Below are positions 1 to 9,069 of a DNA stretch of 64,000 bases, piece after piece. The position numbers and the translations under genes are program-made. Where the stretch lies: positions 1,223,160 to 1,287,159 of the forward strand of contig NZ_NEXX01000001.1 of NCBI RefSeq assembly GCF_002174125.1, given 5' to 3'. Positions within the stretch are counted from its first letter, which is position 1; every line of letters begins with the position of its first letter. The notes beneath the pieces were generated by a model that was given only the letters and a program-made list of their open reading frames with translations, was not told the DNA's origin and searched no databases. Origin of the DNA: Acinetobacter populi. Lineage in GTDB: Bacteria > Pseudomonadota > Gammaproteobacteria > Pseudomonadales > Moraxellaceae.

Positions 1-137
1 TCAACAGTCGGATAGGAAGTTTAAGCGCCAAAATCCAGCTTTAGATGGCTTATTTATAGCCAAATATACCCCAAAACTTTAATTTTTCCTTGTGTTCACG
101 AAATAAATTGCTACAATACGCAGCATCAAAACGAGAT
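1..137. promoter_or_regulatory. tRNA-Lys promoter and leader
   Basis: The first 90 bases show no gene. A sigma-70-like promoter precedes the tRNA pair: TTGTGT at 90-95 and TACAAT at 112-117 with a 16-base spacer, placing the start of transcription about 14 bases before the first mature tRNA. The hexamers are seen; promoter activity is inferred. Confidence 0.6.
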
Positions 138-213
138 GGGTCGTTAGCTCAGTTGGTAGAGCAGCAGACTTTTAATTTGTTGGTCCCGCGTTCGAGCCGC
201 GGACGACCCACCA
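138..213 (+). tRNA. tRNA-Lys (anticodon TTT), first copy
   Basis: A 76-base cloverleaf: 7-bp acceptor stem (GGGTCGT with ACGACCC), D-arm GCTCAGTTGGTAGAGC, anticodon loop CTTTTAA giving anticodon TTT (lysine), T-arm with GTTCGAG, and an encoded CCA end. The anticodon stem includes G-U pairs. It is cotranscribed with an identical copy 20 bases downstream. Confidence 0.97.
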
Positions 214-233
214 TCTTAAGTTTTGATCTTGTG

Positions 234-309
234 GGGTCGTTAGCTCAGTTGGTAGAGCAGCAGACTTTTAATTTGTTGGTCCCGCGTTCGAGCCGCGGAC
301 GACCCACCA
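234..309 (+). tRNA. tRNA-Lys (anticodon TTT), second copy
   Basis: It is identical over 76 bases to the copy at 138-213, with anticodon TTT and encoded CCA. The 20-base spacer and shared upstream promoter indicate one transcript processed into two tRNAs. A strong terminator follows 8 bases later. Confidence 0.97.
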
Positions 310-317
310 GAATTCTA

Positions 318-352
318 AAAACCTCCCATCATTTTTGATGGGAGGTTTTTTA
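318..352 (+). terminator. Rho-independent terminator of the tRNA-Lys pair
   Basis: A long perfect stem (318-331 with 336-349) with a 4-base T loop, followed by a T-rich tail. The A-rich 5' side also gives a T tract on the minus strand, so it may also stop transcripts from hemW, whose gene ends at 377. Confidence 0.9.
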
Positions 353-376
353 TTGTCGCTGATCAATGGCGTACAT

Positions 377-1528
377 TCATAAAAAATCTTCCAGTACCGA
401 ATTTAAATACATTCTACCCAATGCGGTACACACCAGTTGTTCGGCATCAGGCAATAATAATTGCTTTTCTCGCAGCTGATTCAATATCGGTTGTAAACGT
501 TGCAAATCCTGACCTGTCCTTTGCGCATAATACGCCCTTGCTACACCAGAAGTTAAACGCAAGGCATTCATCATAAATTCAAATGGCATTTCTTCCTGCG
601 CAATTTTCTTGAATTGCAAATGATCAGCTGGTCTTTTTGCCAGATAATCTTTTGGTAAGCGGGTTTTCTGAAAGCGGTAAATACCATCTTGCAGAGAAAC
701 TTTGCCATGTGCCCCTGCACCAATTGCCAGATAATCGCCAAATTGCCAATAATTCAGATTATGCCGACTTGGTAATTCCTTGGCCCAAGCGGATACTTCA
801 TAATTGTAAAAGCCATGCTGGATTAATACTTGCTCGCCCTGTTGCTGAATCTGCTCCAATACCTCTTCATCTGGTAAAGTTGGTTGTGAACGATAAAAGA
901 CCGTGTTGGGTTCAATGGTGAGTTGATACCATGAAATATGCGTTGCGCCCAAATCAATTGCCGTCTGTAAATCAAATAACGCCTGTTGCAAGGTTTGCTG
1001 CGGTAGACCATGCATCAAATCGACATTGATACGTTTAAAACCTGCCAAGGCAGCATTGGCAATCGCAGACTGGGCATTTTCTGCATTATGGATGCGTCCC
1101 AATTTTTCCAGATGCTCGCCATTAAAACTTTGGACACCAATCGAAAGTCGGTTGATCCCTGCTTTTAGATATTGCTCAAATGGAGCATGTTCCAGCGTAC
1201 CTGGATTGGCTTCCATGGTAATTTCACAATCAGAGGAAAAGTCTGTAAGCTGGCGGAGTTGATCAAACAGCCATTGATAACCTGTTGCAGAAATTAATGA
1301 TGGTGTACCACCACCAATAAATACACTCTGAATAGAACGTTGCTGCACAAATTGCAGTTGTGAACGAAAGTCCTCAACCAGTGCCTGTAAATATTGCTGC
1401 TCCAAATCCAGTGTCAGTTGCCCATCTGCCAGCTCATGCGAATTAAAGTCACAATAGGGGCATTTTCGGACGCACCACGGCATATGAATATATAACGATA
1501 ATGGAATGGCTTGCGGCTGATAGGACAT
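377..1528 (-). CDS. hemW: HemW-like radical SAM protein
   Basis: This is a radical SAM protein of the HemW (formerly YggW, oxygen-independent coproporphyrinogen III oxidase-like) family, thought to be a heme chaperone rather than a true HemN. The CxxxCxxC cluster motif is at Cys19, Cys23 and Cys26, and the GGGTPS SAM-binding motif lies near residue 72. Length, 383 residues, is normal. The longest ORF begins at a TTG six codons upstream (1546); I prefer the ATG at 1528 because it puts the radical SAM strand at the usual distance, but neither has a strong ribosome binding site. HemW is distinguished from HemN by lacking the extra N-terminal cysteine. Confidence 0.9.
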   Translation of the reverse strand: MSYQPQAIPLSLYIHMPWCVRKCPYCDFNSHELADGQLTLDLEQQYLQALVEDFRSQLQFVQQRSIQSVFIGGGTPSLISATGYQWLFDQLRQLTDFSSDCEITMEANPGTLEHAPFEQYLKAGINRLSIGVQSFNGEHLEKLGRIHNAENAQSAIANAALAGFKRINVDLMHGLPQQTLQQALFDLQTAIDLGATHISWYQLTIEPNTVFYRSQPTLPDEEVLEQIQQQGEQVLIQHGFYNYEVSAWAKELPSRHNLNYWQFGDYLAIGAGAHGKVSLQDGIYRFQKTRLPKDYLAKRPADHLQFKKIAQEEMPFEFMMNALRLTSGVARAYYAQRTGQDLQRLQPILNQLREKQLLLPDAEQLVCTALGRMYLNSVLEDFL

Positions 1529-1905
1529 GGATACAGCTTGACTCAAAAATTTATCACATAGTGTAGCATGTCCACTTTATGATACTGCGATAACCTTATG
1601 CTATGAGGTAAATGATTCAACTTTACCGACCTAATGCTGATCATAACTTAAGGACTTTCTCATCGAGAAAATTTTCCTAATCCAAATGGAAAGTCCAGCT
1701 CAACTCACATTTTCTATACCAAAGCCCAACATAGCCTACATATGCTTACCAAAACAAACGCTCGTATGACAAGACTGGGTTTAATATAAATAACAGATAT
1801 TTCATGGATTAAAAAAATTTATGATGATCAATAAGTTTCTTTCTCCCTGAAATAAAAAAATGTCTATATTCAGACAACATGTAAAAAGATAAAAGAGGCA
1901 ATACA
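1529..1905. other. Intergenic region between hemW and dps, hairpin-rich
   Basis: No ORF is supported. The stretch carries an inverted repeat GGACTTTC (1652-1659) with GAAAGTCC (1689-1696), enclosing smaller TTCTC/GAGAA and TTTCC/GGAAA hairpins. It must also hold the dps promoter; a TATAAA-like sequence lies near 1784-1790. No OxyR or IHF site could be assigned by eye. Confidence 0.35.
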
Positions 1906-2436
1906 ATGACAAACAATAGTAAACTTGAACATGAAATCGCAAAACATCGTACCGCTTTAGGTACTCCAAGTGATTTATCAGCAGAAGCCACCCGGGATAT
2001 TTCTGCTGCCTTAAATGGCTTATTGGCAGATGTATTTGCCCTCTATTTAAAAACTAAAAACTTTCATTGGCATGTCAGTGGTCCCCACTTTCGTGATTAT
2101 CATTTATTATTTGATGAACAAGCCACACAAATATTTGCCATGAGCGATCCAATTGCAGAACGTATTCGTAAAGTCGGGGGCACCACCTTACGTTCGATTG
2201 GTCATATCAGCCGTACCCAACGTGTCGTGGATAATGATGCAGATTTTGTCGATCCGCAAGATATGCTGGCCGAATTACGTGAAGATAATAAAAATCTCAC
2301 TGCAAGATTACGCGAAGCACATAATGTTACCGATGAATATCGCGACATCGCCTCATCAAGTCTGATTGAAAACTGGATTGATGAAACAGAACGCCGTACA
2401 TGGTTCCTGTTTGAAGCGGGTCGTACTCACGTTTAA
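1906..2436 (+). CDS. dps: Dps-family ferroxidase / DNA starvation protein
   Basis: This is a ferritin-like mini-ferritin that oxidises Fe(II) with peroxide and stores iron, protecting DNA in stationary phase or oxidative stress. The dinuclear ferroxidase ligands are all present with the spacing of E. coli Dps: His54, His66, Asp70, Asp81 and Glu85. The N-terminal tail (residues 1-28) has several basic residues and could bind DNA, but this is not certain. The ribosome binding site is AGAGG about 8 bases before the ATG. It is monocistronic, with its own terminator at 2454-2487. Confidence 0.93.
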   Translation: MTNNSKLEHEIAKHRTALGTPSDLSAEATRDISAALNGLLADVFALYLKTKNFHWHVSGPHFRDYHLLFDEQATQIFAMSDPIAERIRKVGGTTLRSIGHISRTQRVVDNDADFVDPQDMLAELREDNKNLTARLREAHNVTDEYRDIASSSLIENWIDETERRTWFLFEAGRTHV

Positions 2437-2453
2437 TTTTTCAAAACGAAAAC

Positions 2454-2487
2454 AAAAAGCCTAATGGTGAAAATCATTAGGCTTTTT
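2454..2487. terminator. Bidirectional terminator between dps and the TonB receptor
   Basis: A 13-bp perfect stem (2454-2466 with 2475-2487), A-rich on the left and T-rich on the right, between two convergent genes. It should stop transcription from both sides. Confidence 0.92.
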
Positions 2488-2493
2488 GAGTTT

Positions 2494-5028
2494 TTAATAT
2501 TTTCCGCTAATCGTCAACATAAAGTTACGTGGATCTCCGTAAATATTGCCATAATTTGTACCTGATAAACGACTAAAATAAGTCCGATCAAATACATTAT
2601 TGATATTTAAACCGACATTCCAGTTTTTGTTAATATCATATTCGGCACGCAGTCCAAACACTGCTAAAAATGGTGAGTTATAGGTATAATCAGCTGTTCC
2701 TGTTTGAGTACCCGAGCTATCATAAACCTTAACTGTACCTGAAACTTCCTGTGCGCTACGTAAATTTACTCCACCGCCAAAACGTAATTTTTCCATGCTT
2801 TCCGGACGATACATGGTCCAAAGTTTAAATAAATGTCGTGGATAATTTGCAGCATTATAACGTTGCCCATCTCTGGCATATCCTTCTTTATATTTGGCTA
2901 AACTCCATGTATAACCGGCGGTAAAGTCCCAATTCGTGTTAATATTTCCAGTAAGCTCTGCTTCCACACCGCGCACTTGAATCTTAGCAGAAGGAGCATA
3001 GCGTTGAATATTATCTATTTTTCCTACCGCAACTGCTTCATTTTCACGATTGGTCTGATAGAGTGCCAGACTGCTGTTTAAACGACCATCTAACCATGTA
3101 TTTTTAGTACCAATTTCTATGCTATTTCCTTCAATCGGATCAATAAACTTGCCATCTATACCTATCGAGTTTTGTGGTTTAAATACACTTGCATAACTGG
3201 TATAAAGTGATGTATTGGGCAATAAATCATAGGTCAAGCCAAAATAAGGAGTCCAGATATTATTCTTTTTATAATCCCAAGAATATAGTCCCGTATATGT
3301 CCCATCATTATCATAACTATAATTATAATAAACATTATGGTAATTACTATAACGCCCACCAATAATGCTATGTAATTTAGATGTTAATTCAGAACGAAGA
3401 GATAAATAGCCGCCCCATTGTTTTTGTCCATACGGATTGGATATACTATATCCATCTGACGACCATGCTGATGCTGGATAATCATCTGGATCAAAATTAA
3501 TTACATCCAAGCTAATTGATCCATGGTCAATACTCGTAGATTTCTGATTTAAATCCTGCCAGTTTGCTCCAATCGCAAGCTCCTGTTTATGCCCCCAAAT
3601 ATCAAAACTGCCTGTTAAAGTAACATCCAGTAATTTTTGTATGGAGTCCCCTCTTTCTTGGGTATAATAATAGCCATTACCAATACCATTTAATCCGACA
3701 GAACCAATAAACCAAGTATAATTTTTATCAACTTTATTTTTTTCCCATGAGCCATTTATTTTTAATTGCCAGTTATCCGCTATTTTTTGGGTTATCTCAG
3801 TAAAAATTTGGGTACGCTCAGTATCATAATAAGACCATGGCGTTGTGTAGTTGGTCTTTTTGGAAACTCCAAGTTCCTGACCTGTACTATAACGTGGCAT
3901 ACCAAAATAATTAGGCACAGAATCACGTTTTAAATAATTTACACCAACGGCAAATTTAGTTTGATCACCTAAATCTGCTTCAATAATCCCATATAGATTT
4001 GAAGTTTTATCTTTGGCTACATCATAATAATAATGTTGATTTTCCTGTGCAGCAACAAAACGTCCACGTACAGTACCAGCTTGATTTAAAGCATCGGTAA
4101 CATCAAATTGTTGTCGATAATGATCCCAACTACCAACACTGGTATCGGTTTTAAACTGAAAATGATCAAGTGGACGTTTACGAACCAGATTAATTGTACC
4201 ACCTGCTTCACCTGAACCAGAGAATAAACCATCAGAACCACGCAATACTTCGACTTGATCATAAGCCGCCATATCCGGAAGTGTATTACCAACCAGATTA
4301 TGATCCAAATAACTTGGTGCACCACCATCAAATTGTACAGAAGTAATAGTCAGACCACGTGAATATATGCTTCTCTCAGAATTCCCCATTTTATTTATAT
4401 TAATACCTGTTGTTTGTTCCAGCACATCAGTTAAGTTATTTAAATTCTGATCCTTGATGCGTTTTGCAGTAATTACAGAAACAGATTGCTGTACTTCTTT
4501 AAAATCTCTGGCAGTTTTGCCGCCAATCGAAACCGGCTTTGCTGTATAACTATCGTTCTCGGCAGTTACCTCTATCACAGGCAACTGCACCGCATTGGCA
4601 TCACTATTTAGTTGCCCATTCGTATTCACATCAATGGTTTTTAACTGCCCCATATCCCGGGCTTGAGTAGATGGTATTTTTATTTTTTCAATAATGGTAT
4701 AGCCTTGATCAATTTTCTGGATCTGATAAGGCGTATTTTTTAATAACTTTGCAAAACCGTCCAAAACCGAATATTTTCCTTGTAGACCCGGACTATATAA
4801 TCCTGCCAGTTTTTGGCTATCTACCGATACCTTTACCCCAGACTGCAAAGCAAACTGATTCAGTGCTTGCGTTAATGTTCCAGCCGCTACATTATATTCA
4901 ATGGCAGGCGCTGTATTTGCTATCGCACTTTGTGCAGTAGTCATAAAGCCTGCTGCCAGAACCATATGGATTGAAAGCAATATAGGCTTTAAGCCCTGCT
5001 TCATTAAAGTTTTTTGCGATTGATTCAT
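2494..5028 (-). CDS. TonB-dependent siderophore receptor with STN signalling domain
   Basis: An 844-residue outer membrane receptor for a ferric siderophore. A signal peptide covers about residues 1-38. A secretin/TonB short N-terminal (STN) domain follows at about 45-113; this is the domain that talks to a FecR-type anti-sigma factor. A TonB-box-like VIEVTAE lies near 151-157, then a plug (about 165-300) and a 22-strand type barrel ending in an aromatic residue (Tyr844), as typical for BAM substrates. The neighbours are fecR and fecI on the same strand, upstream by 210 bases, so the gene is a FpvA/FecA/FoxA-type transducer. The ligand cannot be told from sequence; ferrioxamine, ferrichrome or pyoverdine-type are possible. 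Confidence 0.93.
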   Translation of the reverse strand: MNQSQKTLMKQGLKPILLSIHMVLAAGFMTTAQSAIANTAPAIEYNVAAGTLTQALNQFALQSGVKVSVDSQKLAGLYSPGLQGKYSVLDGFAKLLKNTPYQIQKIDQGYTIIEKIKIPSTQARDMGQLKTIDVNTNGQLNSDANAVQLPVIEVTAENDSYTAKPVSIGGKTARDFKEVQQSVSVITAKRIKDQNLNNLTDVLEQTTGININKMGNSERSIYSRGLTITSVQFDGGAPSYLDHNLVGNTLPDMAAYDQVEVLRGSDGLFSGSGEAGGTINLVRKRPLDHFQFKTDTSVGSWDHYRQQFDVTDALNQAGTVRGRFVAAQENQHYYYDVAKDKTSNLYGIIEADLGDQTKFAVGVNYLKRDSVPNYFGMPRYSTGQELGVSKKTNYTTPWSYYDTERTQIFTEITQKIADNWQLKINGSWEKNKVDKNYTWFIGSVGLNGIGNGYYYTQERGDSIQKLLDVTLTGSFDIWGHKQELAIGANWQDLNQKSTSIDHGSISLDVINFDPDDYPASAWSSDGYSISNPYGQKQWGGYLSLRSELTSKLHSIIGGRYSNYHNVYYNYSYDNDGTYTGLYSWDYKKNNIWTPYFGLTYDLLPNTSLYTSYASVFKPQNSIGIDGKFIDPIEGNSIEIGTKNTWLDGRLNSSLALYQTNRENEAVAVGKIDNIQRYAPSAKIQVRGVEAELTGNINTNWDFTAGYTWSLAKYKEGYARDGQRYNAANYPRHLFKLWTMYRPESMEKLRFGGGVNLRSAQEVSGTVKVYDSSGTQTGTADYTYNSPFLAVFGLRAEYDINKNWNVGLNINNVFDRTYFSRLSGTNYGNIYGDPRNFMLTISGKY

Positions 5029-5238
5029 ATTATCCCCATCATTTGTAATTAAATGCTTTCACTAACTAAGACTATGCATTGCAAAAAAATGGGTAATCTT
5101 TTTTTAGAATTTTCCTATTAATATTATAATTTAATGATTTTTAAAGTTATTTATTTAAAATATTTCTTATATCTTATAAAGCACACCTAGAATGAATTAT
5201 CATTTAAGTTCCATCACAACATATTCTATCTTAAGATT

Positions 5239-6261
5239 TTATTTTTTAGCCTCAATTTTAATTTGTCCAAGTAAAGTCTTATCGATCCGAATATCGAGAC
5301 TTTGCTGTAATAAAGTAAGTGCAGAATCATTCAAAGGCAAAATCGCACTGACCTGAATATGCTGCAAATCTTCAGTACGATAATGTAAAGTCCTAGATTG
5401 ATAACTTTGTAAAATATCCAGAACCTGACCAAGCGGCATTTTATCTACGACCAAAGCATGTTGTTGCCATGCTTCATCAAGCAAACTTGGCTGAATCGGT
5501 AATGCAGAACCCACCCCATGTTCATCAATACTGACTTGCTGCCCTGCTTTGACGATAACTGCGTGTTGATTAATTTCAACTGGTGCCACTTCAGTTGCAG
5601 AATGCAACATGATCAATGTGGTGCGTTGGTCGCTATGATGGATAATAAACCGTGTACCCAATGCTTTAATTTTTGCAAATCTAGTCTGTACAATAAATGG
5701 ACGGTGCGCATCTTTTGCCACATCAACCAGAATATTGCCCTGTAATAATTCGATGATGCGTTGATCCGCATTATATTTGACATTATATGCAGTTTTACCA
5801 CTCATATGGATCTGACTCTGATCCGATAACACCTGTTCCGACCAATCCTGTGAATCATTACGTGAATCAGCCAACCAATAATCGGTAGGCAATATTTGCC
5901 AAGACAATAACGCCAGCAAAATTGCCATACCTGCCAAAAGCAATAAATTACGGGGTTGTGACCAACTGTTGTTCTGCTCTTCTAATTGCGCATCTGTTAG
6001 AACCTGTTCAATAATCTGGCTGGCGATATGTGTATGTGACGTTTGTTGTGCCCCATGAAAAAGTCCCATGGTCTGCTGCATCTCTGTCACGGCCTCTACA
6101 TGCCGTATATCCTGCTGTTGCCATTGTTTAAACGTCTGAATATCCTCATCAGTCGCTTCTTCATCAGCCAATGTCACCAGCCACAGTGCTGCCTGCTCTA
6201 ATATTTCTTCCGGAAGTTGAGCCTCATTCTGAGGATCTTGCTGGTTTGACAAATCAGGCAT
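5239..6261 (-). CDS. fecR: FecR-family anti-sigma factor
   Basis: A 340-residue inner-membrane regulator that holds the FecI-type sigma factor and relays the signal from the TonB-dependent receptor. The N-terminal cytoplasmic DUF4880-type segment covers about residues 17-60, one membrane helix lies at about 105-124, and a periplasmic FecR domain follows at about 150-250. A C-terminal part (270-340) looks like an STN-type fold that would meet the receptor's STN domain. It lies 42 bases downstream of the sigma gene and upstream of the receptor gene, the canonical order. It could be positive or negative in action. Confidence 0.92.
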   Translation of the reverse strand: MPDLSNQQDPQNEAQLPEEILEQAALWLVTLADEEATDEDIQTFKQWQQQDIRHVEAVTEMQQTMGLFHGAQQTSHTHIASQIIEQVLTDAQLEEQNNSWSQPRNLLLLAGMAILLALLSWQILPTDYWLADSRNDSQDWSEQVLSDQSQIHMSGKTAYNVKYNADQRIIELLQGNILVDVAKDAHRPFIVQTRFAKIKALGTRFIIHHSDQRTTLIMLHSATEVAPVEINQHAVIVKAGQQVSIDEHGVGSALPIQPSLLDEAWQQHALVVDKMPLGQVLDILQSYQSRTLHYRTEDLQHIQVSAILPLNDSALTLLQQSLDIRIDKTLLGQIKIEAKK

Positions 6262-6303
6262 GGATAGATCAATAATAGAGATGGAATATAAAAAAGTAAC
6301 TTA

Positions 6304-6834
6304 TCATATTTCGCTTTTTAACCGTCTATTGCAATACATCAAAGCTTTGACCAAATCCGCTTTTACGGTTTTCCGAGTAATGTTTAAAATGAGTGCAATT
6401 TCAGCCTGAGTTTTTCCTTCAATATGATACAACAATAAAACCTTTCTTGATCGCTCATCCAACCCACACAATACATTGGCAATTCTATTGAGTAAATCAA
6501 CCGAAACCAGCATCTGCTCGGGTGAGCATTCATCTTCTTCATGCTGATTTTCAATTAAATACTGTAAATAAAGCTGTTCAATTTTCTCTTTTCTGGCTTG
6601 ATCAATGATGATGCGACTGGCTGTAACCGTCAAATAAGCTTTTGCTTCCTGAATATAGGGCAAACGCTCCAGACTAAGAATTTTGGTAAAAGTATCTTGT
6701 AAAATATCTTCAGCCTTGCTGCCATTTTGTAGTTTTTTACGTAACCAGTTAAACAGCCAGCTATAGTTTTCCGTATAAAACTGGATAAAAGCTTGCTTAT
6801 TTTGGCTTTGTTGTGTGGATTGATTCATCATCAT
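6304..6834 (-). CDS. fecI: FecI-like ECF sigma factor
   Basis: A 176-residue extracytoplasmic-function sigma-70 factor. Region 2 lies at about residues 15-85, including the LQDTFTK stretch typical of the FecI group. Region 4 lies at about 110-170 with a helix-turn-helix containing KTQAEIALILNITRKTVK. It should direct RNA polymerase to the receptor gene in the same cluster. Three in-frame ATG codons stand at the start, so the exact initiator is uncertain by two residues. A Fur-like box 65 bases upstream implies iron repression. Confidence 0.93.
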   Translation of the reverse strand: MMMNQSTQQSQNKQAFIQFYTENYSWLFNWLRKKLQNGSKAEDILQDTFTKILSLERLPYIQEAKAYLTVTASRIIIDQARKEKIEQLYLQYLIENQHEEDECSPEQMLVSVDLLNRIANVLCGLDERSRKVLLLYHIEGKTQAEIALILNITRKTVKADLVKALMYCNRRLKSEI

Positions 6835-6898
6835 TCGATCTGTTCATTGGCCAGTCATCGTATTAATATCCATAGGAAGTGTCGATATTATATACATA

Positions 6899-6918
6899 GA
6901 TAATAATGATTACTATTC
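6899..6918 (-). promoter_or_regulatory. Fur-like box upstream of fecI
   Basis: The sequence GATAATAATGATTACTATTC is a close match to the 19-bp Fur consensus GATAATGATAATCATTATC, allowing a one-base shift. It sits 65-84 bases upstream of the fecI start and about 90 bases upstream of the divergent transporter gene. Iron repression of the sigma gene is inferred. Confidence 0.65.
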
Positions 6919-7006
6919 TACTTAAAAGCAATACTTTTTTCTCTTTCGCTTATATTGCACAGTTCCATTACAATGAAGCTAAACCATTATTTGACATATT
7001 TTATAT

Positions 7007-7462
7007 ATGCGCCGATCTCATATGATTTTACTCTTGATACTGAGCATTGCCATTGGTGTTGCCTTGGCAAGCCAGACTGCGATAAACAGCCAATTAAAAC
7101 ATTATTTAAATAGTCCACTTCAAGCTGCATTTTTTTCTTTTTTAATCGGTACAATATGTCTTGCCCTCCTGGTTTTATTTGAACCGAGTGAACGCTTAAC
7201 GCTACAACAACTTACACACGTTCCCCTTTGGTTATGGATGGGTGGCGCATTGGGTGTGTATTGCATTAGTATGAGCATTTATAGTGCGCCTAAACTTGGG
7301 TTTCTGACATTTACAGGATTGGTGTTATTTGGGCAAATTATTACATCCATGTTGCTTGATCAATTTGCCTTATTGGGTGTGGAAAAGAATCCCATTAACT
7401 GGCAACGTGCCTTTGGTGCAACCCTGATCGCTGTTGGTATTATTTTTACACTACAACGCTAA
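7007..7462 (+). CDS. YdcZ/DUF606-family membrane transporter
   Basis: A 151-residue membrane protein of the DMT superfamily, DUF606 (YdcZ) group. Five hydrophobic segments span about residues 5-25, 37-57, 73-93, 97-117 and 131-149. Family members often act as small multidrug or metabolite exporters, but no substrate is known here. An alternative ATG at 7022 would start directly at the first membrane helix; neither start has a clear ribosome binding site. A TTGACA at 6991-6996 might be part of the promoter. The gene ends 16 bases before the MATE gene start, so they are probably cotranscribed. Confidence 0.8.
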   Translation: MRRSHMILLLILSIAIGVALASQTAINSQLKHYLNSPLQAAFFSFLIGTICLALLVLFEPSERLTLQQLTHVPLWLWMGGALGVYCISMSIYSAPKLGFLTFTGLVLFGQIITSMLLDQFALLGVEKNPINWQRAFGATLIAVGIIFTLQR

Positions 7463-7478
7463 TTTTTTTGAGATTTTT

Positions 7479-8831
7479 ATGTCAATAACAACCAATCTAG
7501 GTTTTGAAATTAAACAATTATTAAAACTGATGATTCCTATTCTGATTACCCAGTTTGCACAAGCGGGTTTTGGGCTGATTGATACTGTCATGGCAGGACA
7601 GTTATCGGCAGCCGATCTGGCAGCAATTGCGGTTGCAGTCGGGATATGGATGCCGGTAATGTTGTTATGCAGTGGTATTATAATGGCAACTTCACCCTTG
7701 ATTGCTGCCGCACTGGGTGCAAAGCAAAAACAGAATATTGTCACTATCACCCATCAAGCTTTATGGATTGCAATTGTTCTAGGTATTGCAGGCATGATGG
7801 TTCTACATCTGATGCCGCAATTTTTTGATCTGTTAAAAATTCCTGAAAATCTGCATGCAAAAGCAGCATTATTTCTACATGCCATCGCTTTTGGGATTCC
7901 AGCCATCACTTTGTACACTGCATTGCGTTGTTATAGTGAGGCTTTGGGACATCCACGGATCGTCACTGCAATCAGTCTGTTGGCATTACCCATTTTAATT
8001 CCACTGAATTACTTATTTATGCATGGTTTTGCCGTTATTCCAGCCATGGGTGGTGCCGGTTGTGGTGTTGCAAATGCGATTTTGCAATGGTCCATGCTAT
8101 TTGTTCTGATCATTTATTTAAAGAAAGCCAAGGCATTTCAAGATGTCAGATTATTCCAGAAATTTGAAAAACTCGATACCTTCTGGATCAAGCGTATCTT
8201 TATGCTGGGCTTTCCTATCGGTCTGGCAATTTTCTTTGAAGTGAGTATTTTTAGTACCGCTGCACTGGTGATTAGTCCACTTGGCGATATTGTGATTGCC
8301 GCACATCAAATAGCCATTTCAATTACTTCACAATTGTTTATGATTCCGTTTTCTCTGGCACTCGCACTGACCATTCGAGTTGGACAATATTACGGGGCCA
8401 AAAACTGGGATGCTATGCGTCAGGTACAAAAGTTAGGCTTTGTGGTCGCCACACTGTTTGCACTCATTACCATGATCTTTCTATGGTTTTCCCGCAGCTG
8501 GATTATTCATGCCTATAATGATAATCCTGAGGTGTTTAATATTGCCTATGGTCTGGTATTGTATGCAATTGTTTATCAATTAATGGATGCTTGGCAAGTC
8601 GCTGCTGCCGGTTGTTTACGTGGTATGCAAGATACCAGAGGTCCAATGTGGATTACACTGGTGGCTTACTGGATCGTTGCCTTCCCAGTCGGTGTTTATC
8701 TAACACGCTATGCCGATTTTTCGGCAGCGGGCGTCTGGATTGGTTTAATTGTAGGTTTGGTGATTGCATGTACCCTTTTGATTGGTCGGTTAATCATGAC
8801 CAATCATAGACTTGCGACAGGTAAACGCTAA
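7479..8831 (+). CDS. MATE-family multidrug efflux pump, AbeM-like
   Basis: A 450-residue, 12-helix MATE transporter expected to export cationic drugs or dyes in exchange for H+ or Na+. The start of the first helix (LMIPILITQFAQAGFGLID) strongly resembles AbeM of A. baumannii and NorM-type pumps. The reading frame is open upstream to 7434, but the ATG at 7479 is chosen because it lies just after the preceding stop, in front of the family N-terminus. It probably shares a transcript with the YdcZ-type gene. The name abeM is not assigned because orthology cannot be proven by eye. Confidence 0.93.
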   Translation: MSITTNLGFEIKQLLKLMIPILITQFAQAGFGLIDTVMAGQLSAADLAAIAVAVGIWMPVMLLCSGIIMATSPLIAAALGAKQKQNIVTITHQALWIAIVLGIAGMMVLHLMPQFFDLLKIPENLHAKAALFLHAIAFGIPAITLYTALRCYSEALGHPRIVTAISLLALPILIPLNYLFMHGFAVIPAMGGAGCGVANAILQWSMLFVLIIYLKKAKAFQDVRLFQKFEKLDTFWIKRIFMLGFPIGLAIFFEVSIFSTAALVISPLGDIVIAAHQIAISITSQLFMIPFSLALALTIRVGQYYGAKNWDAMRQVQKLGFVVATLFALITMIFLWFSRSWIIHAYNDNPEVFNIAYGLVLYAIVYQLMDAWQVAAAGCLRGMQDTRGPMWITLVAYWIVAFPVGVYLTRYADFSAAGVWIGLIVGLVIACTLLIGRLIMTNHRLATGKR

Positions 8832-8857
8832 CTACACTTTTATCATCACTCATGTTT

Positions 8858-8880
8858 GGTTAGCATAGCAACTGCTAGCC
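8858..8880 (+). terminator. Possible hairpin terminator after the MATE gene
   Basis: An 8-bp stem GGTTAGCA (8858-8865) with TGCTAGCC (8873-8880), with one G-T pair and only a weak T/A-rich tail. It is a candidate only. The remaining 190 bases up to the next gene show no ORF. Confidence 0.35.
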
Positions 8881-9069
8881 ATTTAAATACGCTATTCACC
8901 ATCATGTAACCATTCCTCACATAACATGCCTTGCCAAGAGCGGTGAAGCAAAGTACATTCAAAACACGTCATCACGGTGTTTTGCATAGGGATTCCTTGC
9001 CAGCAACATGATGAACGGATTAAATCTCGACATACTTAATTAAAATTTAGAGGTTCTACAGAGATTACG

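Noticed and set aside
1..10. TCAACA at the window start resembling the right end of the element at 63738
   Set aside because: The bases that follow (GTCGGA) do not match the expected GACCC end, and six bases are too few to support a link.
138..309. A 76-base direct repeat that could suggest a CRISPR or integron-like array
   Set aside because: The repeat units are complete tRNA-Lys genes with CCA ends. No CRISPR-type repeat-spacer array was found anywhere in the window.
90..338. An 82-codon plus-strand ORF with two copies of the same peptide
   Set aside because: It runs through the two identical tRNA-Lys genes; the repeat is due to the tRNAs, not to a protein.
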